Origin: Polaribacter atrinae
GTDB taxonomy: Bacteria; Bacteroidota; Bacteroidia; Flavobacteriales; Flavobacteriaceae
Direction: 5' to 3'
Assembly: GCF_038023995.1 (NCBI RefSeq)
Contig: NZ_CP150660.1
Span: forward strand, 246,501-310,500
DNA length: 64,000 nt
Both the position numbers and the translations under genes were made by a program. Below are positions 25,107 through 35,147 of the stretch, one piece after another; positions within the stretch are counted from its first letter, which is position 1; every line of letters begins with the position of its first letter. The notes beneath the pieces are model-generated. The model ran no database searches. It was not told where the DNA came from and saw only the letters and a program-made list of their open reading frames with translations.

Positions 25107-26444
25107 TTGATAAAAATATATGCTCTTATAATAGCTTCATTTTTATTTTCATTGACAGCTAATTCTCAAACGGCTTTTAGATTTAATGAAAAAAATAAGC
25201 ATAGCCAACAAATTAAATTTAGGTTGATTAATAATTTGATTGTAATTCCTTTAGAAATTAATGGTAAAGAATTGTCGTTTATTTTAGATACTGGAGTTAA
25301 TAAAACTATTTTATTTAATTTATCAGAAAAGGATAGTGTTAGTTTGTTAAATACCACAAAAGTTAAGTTACGTGGTTTAGGTAATGGGGATGCTGTAGAT
25401 GCTATTATTTCTACAAATAACACTTTTAAAATAAAGGATTTAGTAAGTAATAATGAAACTGTTTATGTTATTCTAAAAGATTTTTTTGATTTATCGAGTA
25501 AAATGGGAACAACTATTCATGGAATAATTGGGTATCGTTTATTAAAAAATACAATTATAAAAGTTAACTATAAAACACAAAGAATTTATTTTTATAATCC
25601 TAAAACTTATACCTACAAGAAGTGTAAAAAATGTGAAACAATTCCGTTTCAATTTCATAGAAAGAAACCATACATAGATGCTAAAGTTCGTATAGATACT
25701 GTGGGAAGTAAATTTGTAAACGTAAGATTATTAGTAGATTCAGGTGGTAGTGATGCTATGTGGCTTTTCGAAAACTCTAAAAGAGCGATTAAAACACCAA
25801 AACGTTTTTTTAACGACCTTTTGGGAGAAGGATTAAGTGGGCCTATTTATGGAAATAGAAGTAGAGTTCCTAAATTTAAAATGGGGCGTTTTGTAATTGA
25901 AAATCCTACAGTTTCTTTTTTAGATTCTGTCTCTACACACAATGCAAGAAAATTTAAGGAAAGAAATGGTAGTGTTGGTGGCGGTGTATTAAGTCGGTTT
26001 AAAGTTTGGATTGATTACCCGAATAAAATAATCACTCTAAAAAAGAATGGTTCTCTTAATTCGGGGTTTAATTATAACATGAGTGGTTTAGATATAGTGT
26101 ATAACGGAAAACAATTGGTAAAAGAAGAAATAGCAGAAAAACATAAGAATGTTAATGATTATGAAATGCCTGCTAATAATTCGGTTTCTTTTGTAACCAA
26201 ATATTCCTTTAATTTTAAACCGTCATTTATGATTCGTCGTGTGGTTAAAAACTCAGCTGCTGAAAAAGCAGGTTTATTAAAAGGTGATGTAATTCTTAAA
26301 ATAAATGGAAGACAAGCACACGACTTAAAGCTGGATGATATTATCTATAAATTTCAAGAAAGGGTTAAAAAGAAAATTCGAATTACAATTAAACGCAATG
26401 GCGTAAAAATGGAATTCGAATTTCGATTAGAAAAAAAAATATAG
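25107..26444 (+). CDS. retropepsin-like aspartyl protease with PDZ domain
   Basis: About 445 residues. No ATG fits; TTG at 25107 starts a clean signal peptide (IKIYALIIASFLFSLTANSQ), and TTG at 25074 is the alternative. Two aspartyl half-sites are visible, FILDTGVNKTILF and LLVDSGGSDAMWLF, in a clan AA double-lobe arrangement. A C-terminal PDZ domain follows (MIRRVVKNSAAEKAGLLKGD and LKINGRQAHDLKL). It is probably a periplasmic protease or peptide-binding protein. It is divergent from the aminotransferase. Confidence 0.85.
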   Translation: MIKIYALIIASFLFSLTANSQTAFRFNEKNKHSQQIKFRLINNLIVIPLEINGKELSFILDTGVNKTILFNLSEKDSVSLLNTTKVKLRGLGNGDAVDAIISTNNTFKIKDLVSNNETVYVILKDFFDLSSKMGTTIHGIIGYRLLKNTIIKVNYKTQRIYFYNPKTYTYKKCKKCETIPFQFHRKKPYIDAKVRIDTVGSKFVNVRLLVDSGGSDAMWLFENSKRAIKTPKRFFNDLLGEGLSGPIYGNRSRVPKFKMGRFVIENPTVSFLDSVSTHNARKFKERNGSVGGGVLSRFKVWIDYPNKIITLKKNGSLNSGFNYNMSGLDIVYNGKQLVKEEIAEKHKNVNDYEMPANNSVSFVTKYSFNFKPSFMIRRVVKNSAAEKAGLLKGDVILKINGRQAHDLKLDDIIYKFQERVKKKIRITIKRNGVKMEFEFRLEKKI

Positions 26445-26445
26445 T

Positions 26446-26850
26446 TTAAATATCTGTTAAGATACTTTTATCTTTCTCTAAAGAAAGTTCTTTATTTACA
26501 AAACCTCTAATTTTAATCATCTTTCTAGGATTCTTAGCATTAGAGAAAACTGTAATTGTTTTAGAGAAGCCACCAACTCTTTTGGTATCATAAGAAACTT
26601 TAATTTCTCCTTTTTGTCCTGGCATAATAGGTTGTTCTGGTTTTTTTGGCACCGTACAACCACAAGAAGATTGAATGTTTTTTATAATTAAAGGTTGGTC
26701 TCCAACGTTTGTAAAAACAAAAACTCTTTCTCCATTAGAAGCTTTATCAATTTTACCATAGTTAATTGTTTCCTCTTCAAATTTAAATTCTTGAGCGTTT
26801 ATAGAAAAAGAAATAAAGAATACAACTAATAATGTTCCGAAGGTTTTCAT
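26446..26850 (-). CDS. DUF1573 exported protein
   Basis: A 134-residue protein with a signal peptide (TLLVVFFISFSINAQ). One DUF1573 immunoglobulin-like domain (about 25-115) carries the hallmark SSCGCTVPKKPEQPIMPGQK and the strand GGFSKTITVFSNA. The family is widespread in the Bacteroidota with no assigned function; the Cys-Gly-Cys could form a disulfide or metal site. It is convergent with the protease, with a one-base gap. Confidence 0.88.
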   Translation of the reverse strand: MKTFGTLLVVFFISFSINAQEFKFEEETINYGKIDKASNGERVFVFTNVGDQPLIIKNIQSSCGCTVPKKPEQPIMPGQKGEIKVSYDTKRVGGFSKTITVFSNAKNPRKMIKIRGFVNKELSLEKDKSILTDI

Positions 26851-26935
26851 AATAAATGTTTTATACTGTAAAATTAAGACTAATAATTTGTTTTAAAAAA
26901 TCAACTACTAATTTTCTCTACAAAATAGATAATTG

Positions 26936-26943
26936 TACTTTTG
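26936..26943 (+). promoter_or_regulatory. -7 promoter box of valS
   Basis: TACTTTTG fits TAnnTTTG, 30 bases before the valS ATG; no good -33 element seen. Confidence 0.4.
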
Positions 26944-26973
26944 CTAACTATATTACAAAAACAATACCAAAGT

Positions 26974-29610
26974 ATGACAATTCCATCTAAATATGATGCA
27001 AGCCAAGTAGAAGATAAATGGTACGACTACTGGATGAAAAACAACTATTTTCATTCTACGCCAGATGAAAGAGAGCCTTATACAATTGTAATTCCGCCGC
27101 CAAACGTTACAGGGGTTTTACACATGGGACACATGTTAAACAATACCATACAAGATGTATTAATAAGACGTGCACGTTTGTTAGGTAAAAATGCATGTTG
27201 GGTTCCCGGTACAGATCATGCATCTATTGCTACAGAAGCAAAAGTGGTTGCTAAATTAAAAGAGCAAGGAATTACTAAAAACGATTTAACGCGTGAAGAG
27301 TTCTTGCAACATGCCTTTGATTGGAAAGATGAATACGGAGGTAAAATTCTGGAACAATTAAAGAAGCTTGGTGCTTCTTGCGATTGGGAAAGAACTGCTT
27401 TTACAATGGATCCAGAAATGTCTGAATCTGTAATTAAAGTTTTTGTTGATTTATACAACAAAGGTTTAATTTATAGAGGGTACAGAATGGTAAACTGGGA
27501 TCCAGAAGCAAAAACTACACTTTCTGATGAAGAAGTAATTCATGAAGAAAGACAAGGAAACTTATACTATTTGCAATATAAGATTGAAGGATCTGATGAT
27601 ACTTTAACCATTGCAACTACAAGACCAGAAACTATTTTTGGAGATACTGCAATTTGTATCAACCCAAATGATGAGCGTTTTACGCATTTAAAAGGTAAGA
27701 AAGCAATTGTACCTTTATCAAATAGAGTAATTCCTATTATAGAAGATGAATATGTAGATTTAGAATTTGGTACAGGTTGTTTAAAAGTAACGCCTGCACA
27801 CGATGAAAATGATAAGAATTTAGGAGACAAGCATAAATTAGAAGTAATTGATATTTTTAATGATGATGCTTCTTTAAATTCCTTCGGATTACATTATCAA
27901 GGAAAAGATCGTTTTGTTGTAAGAAAAGAAATTGCAATAGAATTAGAAGAAAAAGGCATTTTAGTAAAAACGGAAGTTCATACAAATAAAGTAGGAACAT
28001 CAGAAAGAACAAAAGCTGTTATAGAACCAAGATTGTCTGATCAATGGTTTTTAAAGATGAAAGATCTTGCACAACCTGCAATTGATGCAGTTTTAGGTGA
28101 AGATGCAGAAATCAATTTATATCCAAAGAAATTTGAAAACACATACCGTCATTGGATGGAAAATGTGCGTGATTGGAATATTTCTCGTCAACTTTGGTGG
28201 GGACAACAAATTCCTGCTTATTTCTACGGAGACGGAAAAGAAGATTTTGTAGTTGCAGAAAATATTGATGATGCTTTAGTTTTAGCAAAAGAAAAAACAG
28301 GAAATACTTCGCTGTCGGCGTCCGACCTTCGTCAGGATGAAGATGCTTTAGATACGTGGTTTTCTTCTTGGTTATGGCCAATGTCTGTTTTCGATGGAAT
28401 TAGAAATCCAGAGAACGAAGAAATTAAATATTATTACCCAACAAACGATTTAGTTACCGGACCAGATATTTTGTTTTTCTGGGTTGCAAGAATGATTGTT
28501 GCAGGTTATGAATATAAAGACGAAAAGCCTTTTAACAATGTGTATTTAACTGGTTTAGTTAGAGATAAACAAAGACGTAAAATGTCTAAATCTTTAGGGA
28601 ACTCGCCAGACGCATTAGGATTGATTAAAGCTTATGGAGCAGATGGAGTAAGAGTAGGTCTTTTATTAAGTTCTGCTGCTGGAAACGATTTAATGTTTGA
28701 TGAAGATTTATGTCAGCAAGGAAAAGGGTTTGCAAATAAAATTTGGAATGCTTTCCGTTTGATAAAAGGTTGGGAAGTAGATGCAAGTTTACCACAACCA
28801 GAAACTTCTAAAATTGGTTTAGAATGGTATGAGGCAAAGTTTCAAAAAACGTTAGCAGAAATAGAAGATCATTTCTCTAAATACCGTTTGTCTGATGCTT
28901 TAATGGCAATTTACAAACTAATTAATGATGATTTTTCTTCATGGTTATTAGAGATTGTAAAGCCTGCTTACCAACAACCAATAGACAAGCAAACGTTTGA
29001 TGCTATTATAGAAGTTTTAGAAAACAACTTAAAAGTATTGCATCCATTTATGCCATTTTTATCAGAAGATATTTGGCAATACATTGCAGATAGAACACCA
29101 GAAGAAGCTTTAATTATTGCAAAATATCCAGTAATTAAAGATTTTGATGCGAAGATTATAGAAGATTTCGAATTTGCAACAGGAGTTGTATCAGGAATTA
29201 GAACCATCAGAAAAGATAAAAACATTTCTTTTAAAGATGTGGTAGAATTGTTTGTAATAGATAATGACAAAAGCACTAAAGAATTTGATGCTGTTATTCA
29301 GAAATTAACAAATACATCAGTTATAAACTATGTTTCAGAAAAAGTAGAAGGGGCATCATTTAGAGTAAAATCTAATGAATACTTTGTACCAATTTCTATA
29401 GAAAATATAGATGTAGAAGCTGAAATTAAAAAACTAGAAGGCGAACTTAAAAGAGCTGAAGGTTTTTTATTCGGAATTACAAAGAAGTTATCTAATGAAC
29501 GTTTTGTAAATAATGCACCAGAAAAAGTGTTGGCTTTAGAACGTAAAAAAGAAGCAGATACAGTAGCAAAAATTGAAACTATTAAAAGTAGTTTGAGTTC
29601 GCTACAATAA
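26974..29610 (+). CDS. valS: valine--tRNA ligase
   Basis: An 878-residue class I synthetase that charges tRNA-Val. The start is ATG at 26974 (MTIPSKYDASQVEDKWYDYW). The HIGH motif appears as GVLHMGHMLNN (about 45-55) and KMSKS as RRKMSKSLGNSPD (about 535-547). The CP1 editing domain lies between (about 200-390, TIATTRPETIFGDTAI). A helical anticodon domain and the C-terminal coiled-coil arm (EIKKLEGELKRAEGFLFG) follow. Normal length; strong terminator downstream. Confidence 0.97.
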   Translation: MTIPSKYDASQVEDKWYDYWMKNNYFHSTPDEREPYTIVIPPPNVTGVLHMGHMLNNTIQDVLIRRARLLGKNACWVPGTDHASIATEAKVVAKLKEQGITKNDLTREEFLQHAFDWKDEYGGKILEQLKKLGASCDWERTAFTMDPEMSESVIKVFVDLYNKGLIYRGYRMVNWDPEAKTTLSDEEVIHEERQGNLYYLQYKIEGSDDTLTIATTRPETIFGDTAICINPNDERFTHLKGKKAIVPLSNRVIPIIEDEYVDLEFGTGCLKVTPAHDENDKNLGDKHKLEVIDIFNDDASLNSFGLHYQGKDRFVVRKEIAIELEEKGILVKTEVHTNKVGTSERTKAVIEPRLSDQWFLKMKDLAQPAIDAVLGEDAEINLYPKKFENTYRHWMENVRDWNISRQLWWGQQIPAYFYGDGKEDFVVAENIDDALVLAKEKTGNTSLSASDLRQDEDALDTWFSSWLWPMSVFDGIRNPENEEIKYYYPTNDLVTGPDILFFWVARMIVAGYEYKDEKPFNNVYLTGLVRDKQRRKMSKSLGNSPDALGLIKAYGADGVRVGLLLSSAAGNDLMFDEDLCQQGKGFANKIWNAFRLIKGWEVDASLPQPETSKIGLEWYEAKFQKTLAEIEDHFSKYRLSDALMAIYKLINDDFSSWLLEIVKPAYQQPIDKQTFDAIIEVLENNLKVLHPFMPFLSEDIWQYIADRTPEEALIIAKYPVIKDFDAKIIEDFEFATGVVSGIRTIRKDKNISFKDVVELFVIDNDKSTKEFDAVIQKLTNTSVINYVSEKVEGASFRVKSNEYFVPISIENIDVEAEIKKLEGELKRAEGFLFGITKKLSNERFVNNAPEKVLALERKKEADTVAKIETIKSSLSSLQ

Positions 29611-29631
29611 TTTTTTTTTTTTTAATATTAT

Positions 29632-29669
29632 AAGCCCATGAAAATTAAGTTTTTATGGGCTTTTTTTTA
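29632..29669 (+). terminator. valS terminator
   Basis: A 13-pair stem (29632-29644 with 29650-29662, one G-U) and a long T-run. Confidence 0.88.
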
Positions 29670-29790
29670 TTTTATAAAAAAAAATGAATTTTTAAGGTAG
29701 GGTATTTATAAACTGAGTTGTTTAAATAATAGAAGTAACATTAAATAACTAAATAACCGCTATAGGTTATATCATTTAAACTAATTAATT

Positions 29791-30657
29791 ATGAAAAAAT
29801 TTATTATACCTGTTGTAGCAATATCGTTAATGGCAACATCTTGTGTTTCTAAAAAAAAGTATGTAACGCTAGAAAATCAGTATATTAATACAAAAGGAAC
29901 GCTTCAAAAAACTACTTTAGAAAAAGAAGCACTAGAGGGGAAATTTGCTAAAATTGAAAGTAGGGTTGCTGATTACAATGAAAAAATTAATTCACTTAAA
30001 AGTGATAATTCAAGCTTACAAGATGCTAATGATGTTAAGTTAGATATGGTTGGTAAAACAGCTGTTATTTCTAATAAGACAAGAGAGAGAATGAGAGAAA
30101 CTTTATCAAAAGTAGATCCGGCAAAGTTAGCAAAAGCTAAAACTTTAAAAGATTCTTTAAACCTTGCCATTTCTTATAATTTAAAAAATAAGTTTGATAA
30201 TTCTGATTTAACAGATTCTGATGATTTAAATATAGACATTGATCAAACGGTAGTAATGATTTCTGTTTCTGATAAATTATTATTTAACAACGCAAGTTAT
30301 AGAGTTAAAAATGGTGCTTATGGTTTAATTGAAAAATTAGCGGCAGTTATAAAATCTGAACCAAGTATGGATGTAATGATTGAAGGACATACAGATTCTA
30401 GAACAATTAACAATGCTGTAGTACAAGATAACTGGGATTTAAGTGTAAAGAGAGCTACATCTATTGTACGTCTTTTAGAAAGTAAATATAATATTGAAGG
30501 AAGTAGGTTAATTGCTGCAGGTAGAGGTTCTACAATGCCTTTAGTAGAAAATACGACTAATGATAATAGAGCAAAAAATAGAAGAACTAGAATTGTAATT
30601 TTACCAAATTTAGATAAATTCTTTGCTTTATTAGCAGATGATCAACTTTCTGAATAA
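29791..30657 (+). CDS. OmpA-family lipoprotein
   Basis: A 288-residue lipoprotein (LMATSCVSKKKY, acylated Cys18) with a coiled coil (about 25-75, repeated Leu/Lys/Glu heptads). The C-terminal OmpA peptidoglycan-binding domain (about 165-280) includes MIEGHTDSRTINN, WDLSVKRATSIVRLL and NRAKNRRTRIVILP. It probably tethers the outer membrane to the cell wall. Single gene with its own terminator. Confidence 0.92.
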   Translation: MKKFIIPVVAISLMATSCVSKKKYVTLENQYINTKGTLQKTTLEKEALEGKFAKIESRVADYNEKINSLKSDNSSLQDANDVKLDMVGKTAVISNKTRERMRETLSKVDPAKLAKAKTLKDSLNLAISYNLKNKFDNSDLTDSDDLNIDIDQTVVMISVSDKLLFNNASYRVKNGAYGLIEKLAAVIKSEPSMDVMIEGHTDSRTINNAVVQDNWDLSVKRATSIVRLLESKYNIEGSRLIAAGRGSTMPLVENTTNDNRAKNRRTRIVILPNLDKFFALLADDQLSE

Positions 30658-30715
30658 GAAAATTGTATGAAAAAGGAAGAGTTTAGGAAAAGGAAAAGTG
30701 TAGTATTAAATAGTG

Positions 30716-30745
30716 AAAAGCTCCTTGTTAAAGGAGCTTTTTTTA
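30716..30745 (+). terminator. terminator after OmpA-family gene
   Basis: aaaagctcctt (30716-30726) pairs with aaggagctttt (30731-30741) around a 4-base loop, then T residues. Confidence 0.85.
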
Positions 30746-30816
30746 TGTAATAAATAATCCACTTTTTATTCGTAGATAATAAAAACAAGAATAAAAGGTG
30801 CTTTTATAATTTTATT

Positions 30817-31815
30817 TTAAGCTAAAATCGAATTAATTCTAGCCAATTCTTCTTCAGAAAAAATAGTATTTTCAGTAGCCTTTAAACTATCTAAAATCTG
30901 TTCAGTTTTACTAGCTCCAATTAATACAGACGTAATTCTATCATCTTTTAAAATCCAAGAAATTGCCATTTGTGCTAAATTCTGATTTCTGCTTTTAGCA
31001 ACTTCATTTAAAGCTTTAATTTTAGGCAACATTTCCATCACTTTATCCGTTTTTAAATAACGACCATCTTTAACAGCTCTAGAATCTTTAGGCAATCCGT
31101 TAATATATTTATCGGTTAACATTCCTTGTGCTAAAGGAGAAAAACAGATTGCACCAACTCCAGAGTTTCCTAATAAATCTACCAATCCGTCTTCTATCCA
31201 ACGATCAAATAAACTATATCTTGGTTGATGAATTAAACACGGAGTTCCTAAGTCTTTTAATATTTTAAATGCCTTTTCAGCTTCTTTAGGCTGATAATTA
31301 GAAATACCAACATACAAAGCCTTTCCTTGTCTTACCATTAAATCTAAAGCCCCCATTGTTTCTTCTAATGGAGTATCTGGATCTGGTCTGTGATGATAAA
31401 AAATATCAACATACTCTAAGTCCATTCTTTTTAAACTTTGGTCTAAACTAGAAATTAAGTATTTCTTGGAACCAAAATTTCCATAAGGACCTTCCCACAT
31501 ATCATAACCTGCTTTCGATGAAATAATCAATTCATCTCTATATTTTTTAAAATCCTTTTTTAAGATTTTACCAAACGTTTTTTCTGCAGAACCATAAGGC
31601 GGTCCGTAGTTGTTTGCTAAATCGAAATGTGTAATTCCATTATCAAAGGCACATTTTAATAAATTTCGAGCATTATCAAAATCATCATTTTTACCAAAGT
31701 TATGCCATAAACCTAAAGAAAGTTCAGGTAAAAGCAAACCGCTATTTCCTGTTCTTCTGTAATTAATTTTCTTATAGCGATTTTCATCTGCTATGTATTT
31801 TTGTTTTATACTCAT
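30817..31815 (-). CDS. aldo/keto reductase, glyceraldehyde 3-phosphate reductase type
   Basis: A 332-residue NADPH-dependent (beta/alpha)8 barrel. Catalytic tetrad regions are FDLANNYGPPYGSAE (Asp, Tyr), ISSKAGYDMWEGPYG (Lys) and IFYHHRPDPDTP (His). The opening YRRTGNSGLLLPELSLGLWH matches the YghZ/Gpr group, which reduces L-glyceraldehyde 3-phosphate and methylglyoxal. The physiological substrate is inferred from family. Single gene. Confidence 0.92.
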   Translation of the reverse strand: MSIKQKYIADENRYKKINYRRTGNSGLLLPELSLGLWHNFGKNDDFDNARNLLKCAFDNGITHFDLANNYGPPYGSAEKTFGKILKKDFKKYRDELIISSKAGYDMWEGPYGNFGSKKYLISSLDQSLKRMDLEYVDIFYHHRPDPDTPLEETMGALDLMVRQGKALYVGISNYQPKEAEKAFKILKDLGTPCLIHQPRYSLFDRWIEDGLVDLLGNSGVGAICFSPLAQGMLTDKYINGLPKDSRAVKDGRYLKTDKVMEMLPKIKALNEVAKSRNQNLAQMAISWILKDDRITSVLIGASKTEQILDSLKATENTIFSEEELARINSILA

Positions 31816-31901
31816 TATATGAAAAAATATTTTTTTAAACCAAAAAGTTGTTAAAAAATAAGTACTTTTTAGTAGTTAGTTGCTAAATTGGCAACTGAAA
31901 C

Positions 31902-34817
31902 TTAAAACTGTTTACTAAATTTATGCAATGCTTCTTTTAATATAGTTATTGGGTGTTTTGCAACACGTTTTGTTCCATCAAAAATTTGATGTCTACAACT
32001 TGTACCTGCGGCAACAATTTGTGTTTCTTGGGGTGTATTTCTTATTTTTGGAAACAAAGTATCTTCACCAACTTGCATAGAAACTTTGTAATGTTCTTTT
32101 TCATATCCAAAAGAACCTGCCATTCCGCAACAACCAGAATTGATAATTGTAACTTTATAATTTTCTGGAATGTTTAAAATCTGAAAACTTGCATGCGTAC
32201 CTGACAATGCTTTTTGATGGCAATGTCCGTGTATTTTTAAAGTTTTAGCGGCACTTGTAAATAGAGAGGTATCAATATTTCCTTTCTCTAGTTCTTTTGC
32301 TAAAAACTCTTCGAACGTAAAACTGTTTTTTGCAATTTTTTCTGCGGATGCTTTATCATCAGCTAAACGAATATATTCGTCTCTAAAGCCTAAAATTGCA
32401 GAAGGTTCTACACCTAATAACGGAGTTTCGTCTGTTATAATGTCTTTAAAAATAGCAACATTATTATTACAAATTTGTTTCGCTTCTTTTAAAAATCCTT
32501 TAGAAATATGACTTCTTCCACTTTCATCGTGGGCAACGGTTTTTACTTCATACCCTAATTTTTCTAATAAAATAACGGCATCTTGTCCAATTTCTGCATC
32601 GTAAAAGTTGGTGAATTCATCATTAAATAAATAAACCGCTTTTTTAGATGTTTTTGGGTGATGCTTCTTTAACCAACTATCTAAAGTCTGATTCGCTAAT
32701 TTAGGTACAGAACGTTCTACAGCAACTCCTAAAACCTTTTTAGCAAGTGTAGAATTGGTGAAGAAGTTAGTAATAGAAGGAAAAGCACTTCCTAATTTAT
32801 TGTATTTGGCATTGTTTGCAAACATTTTGTTTCTAAAAGAATAACCATTTGCTTCTTGATATTGATATAAAAACTCTGCTTTCATCGTAGCAATATCTAC
32901 ATTACTTGGGCATTCTGATGCACAAGCTTTACAACTTAAACAAAGGTCAAAAACTTGTTTTAATTCTTTATGATTAAATTTATTTGTTTGGTCTGAGTTT
33001 GTTAAAAACTCACGCAAGGTGTTTGCTCTTGCTCTTGTAGTATCTTTTTCGTCTTTTGTAGCTCTGTAACTTGGGCACATAGTTCCGCCGGCTTCTACAG
33101 GTTTTCTACAATCTCCAGAACCATTACATTTTTCTGCTAATTTTAAAATTCCTTCACTATCAGAATAATCTTGAATGGTTTCTATCGTAGGTTCATCTCT
33201 ATCAATTTCATATCGCAGGCTTTCATCCATCGCAAAAGCATCTGTAATTTTACCTTGATTAAAAACGTTGTTTGGGTCAAATGCTTTTTTAAGGCGTCTT
33301 AATAATTGATAATTTTTATCACCAATCATTATAGGTATAAACTCTGCACGCACAATTCCGTCTCCATGTTCACCAGAAAAAGAACCTTTGTATTTTTTGA
33401 CTAATAGTGCCGTTTCTGTGGTAATTTTTCTAAATAAAACTACATCTTTCTTTTTCTTTAAATTTAAAATAGGACGTAAATGCAATTCACCAGCACCTGC
33501 ATGTGCATAATACACCGCATTTTGTTGGTATTTCGCCATAATTTGGGTAAACTCTTCTATATAATTTGGCAAATCTTCTAAAGCAACTGCAGTGTCTTCT
33601 ATACAAGCAACTGCTTTATTATCGCCAACAATATTTCCTAAAGCACCTAAACCAGCTTTACGTAAGTAATGTACTTTAGCAATATCTGCTCCGTACACTT
33701 TTGGATGATGATATCCGAAATTATTTTTTTCTAAATCGGCAATTAGTTTATCTGCTAAAATCTCTGTTTCTTCAATGGTATTTGCAGAAACTTCTAACAT
33801 TAAGATAGCTCCTGGATCTCCTTGTAAAAAGAAACGATTTTTAGCTAATTCTCTGTTGTTTTTTGTACAGTCTAAAATAGTTTTATCCATCAATTCACAA
33901 TTATACAAATTGTGATTCATAGCAATTACAGTAGCTTTTAAACTTTCGTTGATGGTTTTAAAATGCGTACAAACCATGATGCTTTCAGTAGGAGGAAGCT
34001 CATCTAATTGCAACGTAATTGATGTTGAAAAAGCCAAAGTACCCTCACTACCCGTTAATAGTTTTGCAACGTTTATAGTTGGTGATGTTCCTCCAAATAA
34101 ATCAGAAGTTAACAATTCATCAACCGCATAACCGGTACATCTTCTGTGGATGGTTTCTTTAGGAAATTCATTTTTTATTTCTTGTTGATTTTCTGTAATA
34201 GAAAGTTCATCAAAAAGATGCTTATAAATTTTTCCTTCTTGGGTATTTTCTTTTGTTTTTTTAATGAACTCTGCAGAAGTAATATCTTTAAAAATTGCAG
34301 TGCTTCCATCACTTAAAATAGCATCAACTTCTATTATTTTTTCACGTGTTGTTCCGTATTTTATAGAAGTACTTCCAGAAGAATTGTTACCAACCATTCC
34401 GCCCATCATACATCGGTTAGAAGTAGAGGTGTTTGGTCCGAAAAACAAACCAAAAGGTTTTAAGTATACGTTTAAAGAATCTCTTACAACTCCGGGTTGT
34501 ACCGTAACTGTCTTTGCTTTTTCATCAAAAGAAATAATCTTAGTAAAATGCTTAGAAACATCTACTACAAGTCCATCACCAACACATTGTCCTGCTAAAG
34601 AAGTTCCGGCAGTTCTTGGTATTAATGTAATTTTATTTTTTGTAGCGAATTCAATTAAGGTTTTAATGTCTTTTTCATTCTTTGGAAAAGCAACCGCTAA
34701 AGGAATTTTACGATATACAGAAGCATCTGTAGCGTATAAAGTTTTGTGTAAATTATCAAAAAAAACATCACCAGAAAGTGAGTTACCTAAATTTTTTAAA
34801 GTAGTATTGTCTATCAT
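31902..34817 (-). CDS. FAD-linked oxidase / Fe-S oxidoreductase fusion (D-lactate/glycolate dehydrogenase type)
   Basis: A 971-residue cytoplasmic or membrane-associated dehydrogenase. The N-terminal FAD_binding_4 domain (about 20-240) includes PRTAGTSLAGQCVGDGLVVD and GNNSSGSTSIKYG. An FAD-oxidase C domain follows (about 270-540, ending SGEHGDGIVRAE). Then comes a ferredoxin segment with CLSCKACASECPSNVD (about 640-655), and a CCG-type domain with HGHCHQKAL and SGCCGMAGSFGYE. The fusion joins GlcD-like and GlpC-like modules, as in Dld-II enzymes oxidising D-2-hydroxyacids. The substrate is not determined. Confidence 0.9.
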   Translation of the reverse strand: MIDNTTLKNLGNSLSGDVFFDNLHKTLYATDASVYRKIPLAVAFPKNEKDIKTLIEFATKNKITLIPRTAGTSLAGQCVGDGLVVDVSKHFTKIISFDEKAKTVTVQPGVVRDSLNVYLKPFGLFFGPNTSTSNRCMMGGMVGNNSSGSTSIKYGTTREKIIEVDAILSDGSTAIFKDITSAEFIKKTKENTQEGKIYKHLFDELSITENQQEIKNEFPKETIHRRCTGYAVDELLTSDLFGGTSPTINVAKLLTGSEGTLAFSTSITLQLDELPPTESIMVCTHFKTINESLKATVIAMNHNLYNCELMDKTILDCTKNNRELAKNRFFLQGDPGAILMLEVSANTIEETEILADKLIADLEKNNFGYHHPKVYGADIAKVHYLRKAGLGALGNIVGDNKAVACIEDTAVALEDLPNYIEEFTQIMAKYQQNAVYYAHAGAGELHLRPILNLKKKKDVVLFRKITTETALLVKKYKGSFSGEHGDGIVRAEFIPIMIGDKNYQLLRRLKKAFDPNNVFNQGKITDAFAMDESLRYEIDRDEPTIETIQDYSDSEGILKLAEKCNGSGDCRKPVEAGGTMCPSYRATKDEKDTTRARANTLREFLTNSDQTNKFNHKELKQVFDLCLSCKACASECPSNVDIATMKAEFLYQYQEANGYSFRNKMFANNAKYNKLGSAFPSITNFFTNSTLAKKVLGVAVERSVPKLANQTLDSWLKKHHPKTSKKAVYLFNDEFTNFYDAEIGQDAVILLEKLGYEVKTVAHDESGRSHISKGFLKEAKQICNNNVAIFKDIITDETPLLGVEPSAILGFRDEYIRLADDKASAEKIAKNSFTFEEFLAKELEKGNIDTSLFTSAAKTLKIHGHCHQKALSGTHASFQILNIPENYKVTIINSGCCGMAGSFGYEKEHYKVSMQVGEDTLFPKIRNTPQETQIVAAGTSCRHQIFDGTKRVAKHPITILKEALHKFSKQF

Positions 34818-35147
34818 TATTTACTATTGAAAAGTAAGAATATGTAACAAATATGCGAATAAAAAACTCATTATTTCTATCTCGAAAAACTTCTTTGATA
34901 ATTTTTATCGATTCTATAAAAAATGATTTAAAAAACTGCTAATTTGAAAGGGTAAAAAAATGATATTTATAAATTTTGGCTATTTCTATGAATACGAATG
35001 ATACTAGGTTTTAAAAAGTATCTTTGTAAAATATTATTTAGCATATAATTGGATACATATTGTTGTTAAATTTTTTCTATTTTATTTTAAAAAACTTGAA
35101 TTGCAGATATAAAGTAACTGCAATTTCATATAATACCATATAAATTA
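34818..35147. other. divergent intergenic region, 330 bases
   Basis: A+T-rich spacer between two divergent genes. A TATCTTTG -7 box at 35019-35026 could serve the methyltransferase with a leader of about 115 bases. No coding frame or RNA gene was recognised. Confidence 0.5.

Noticed and set aside
34264-34830. 188-codon open frame on the plus strand
   Set aside because: Antisense to the FAD-binding domain of the oxidoreductase; no motif, composition typical of a reverse-frame shadow.
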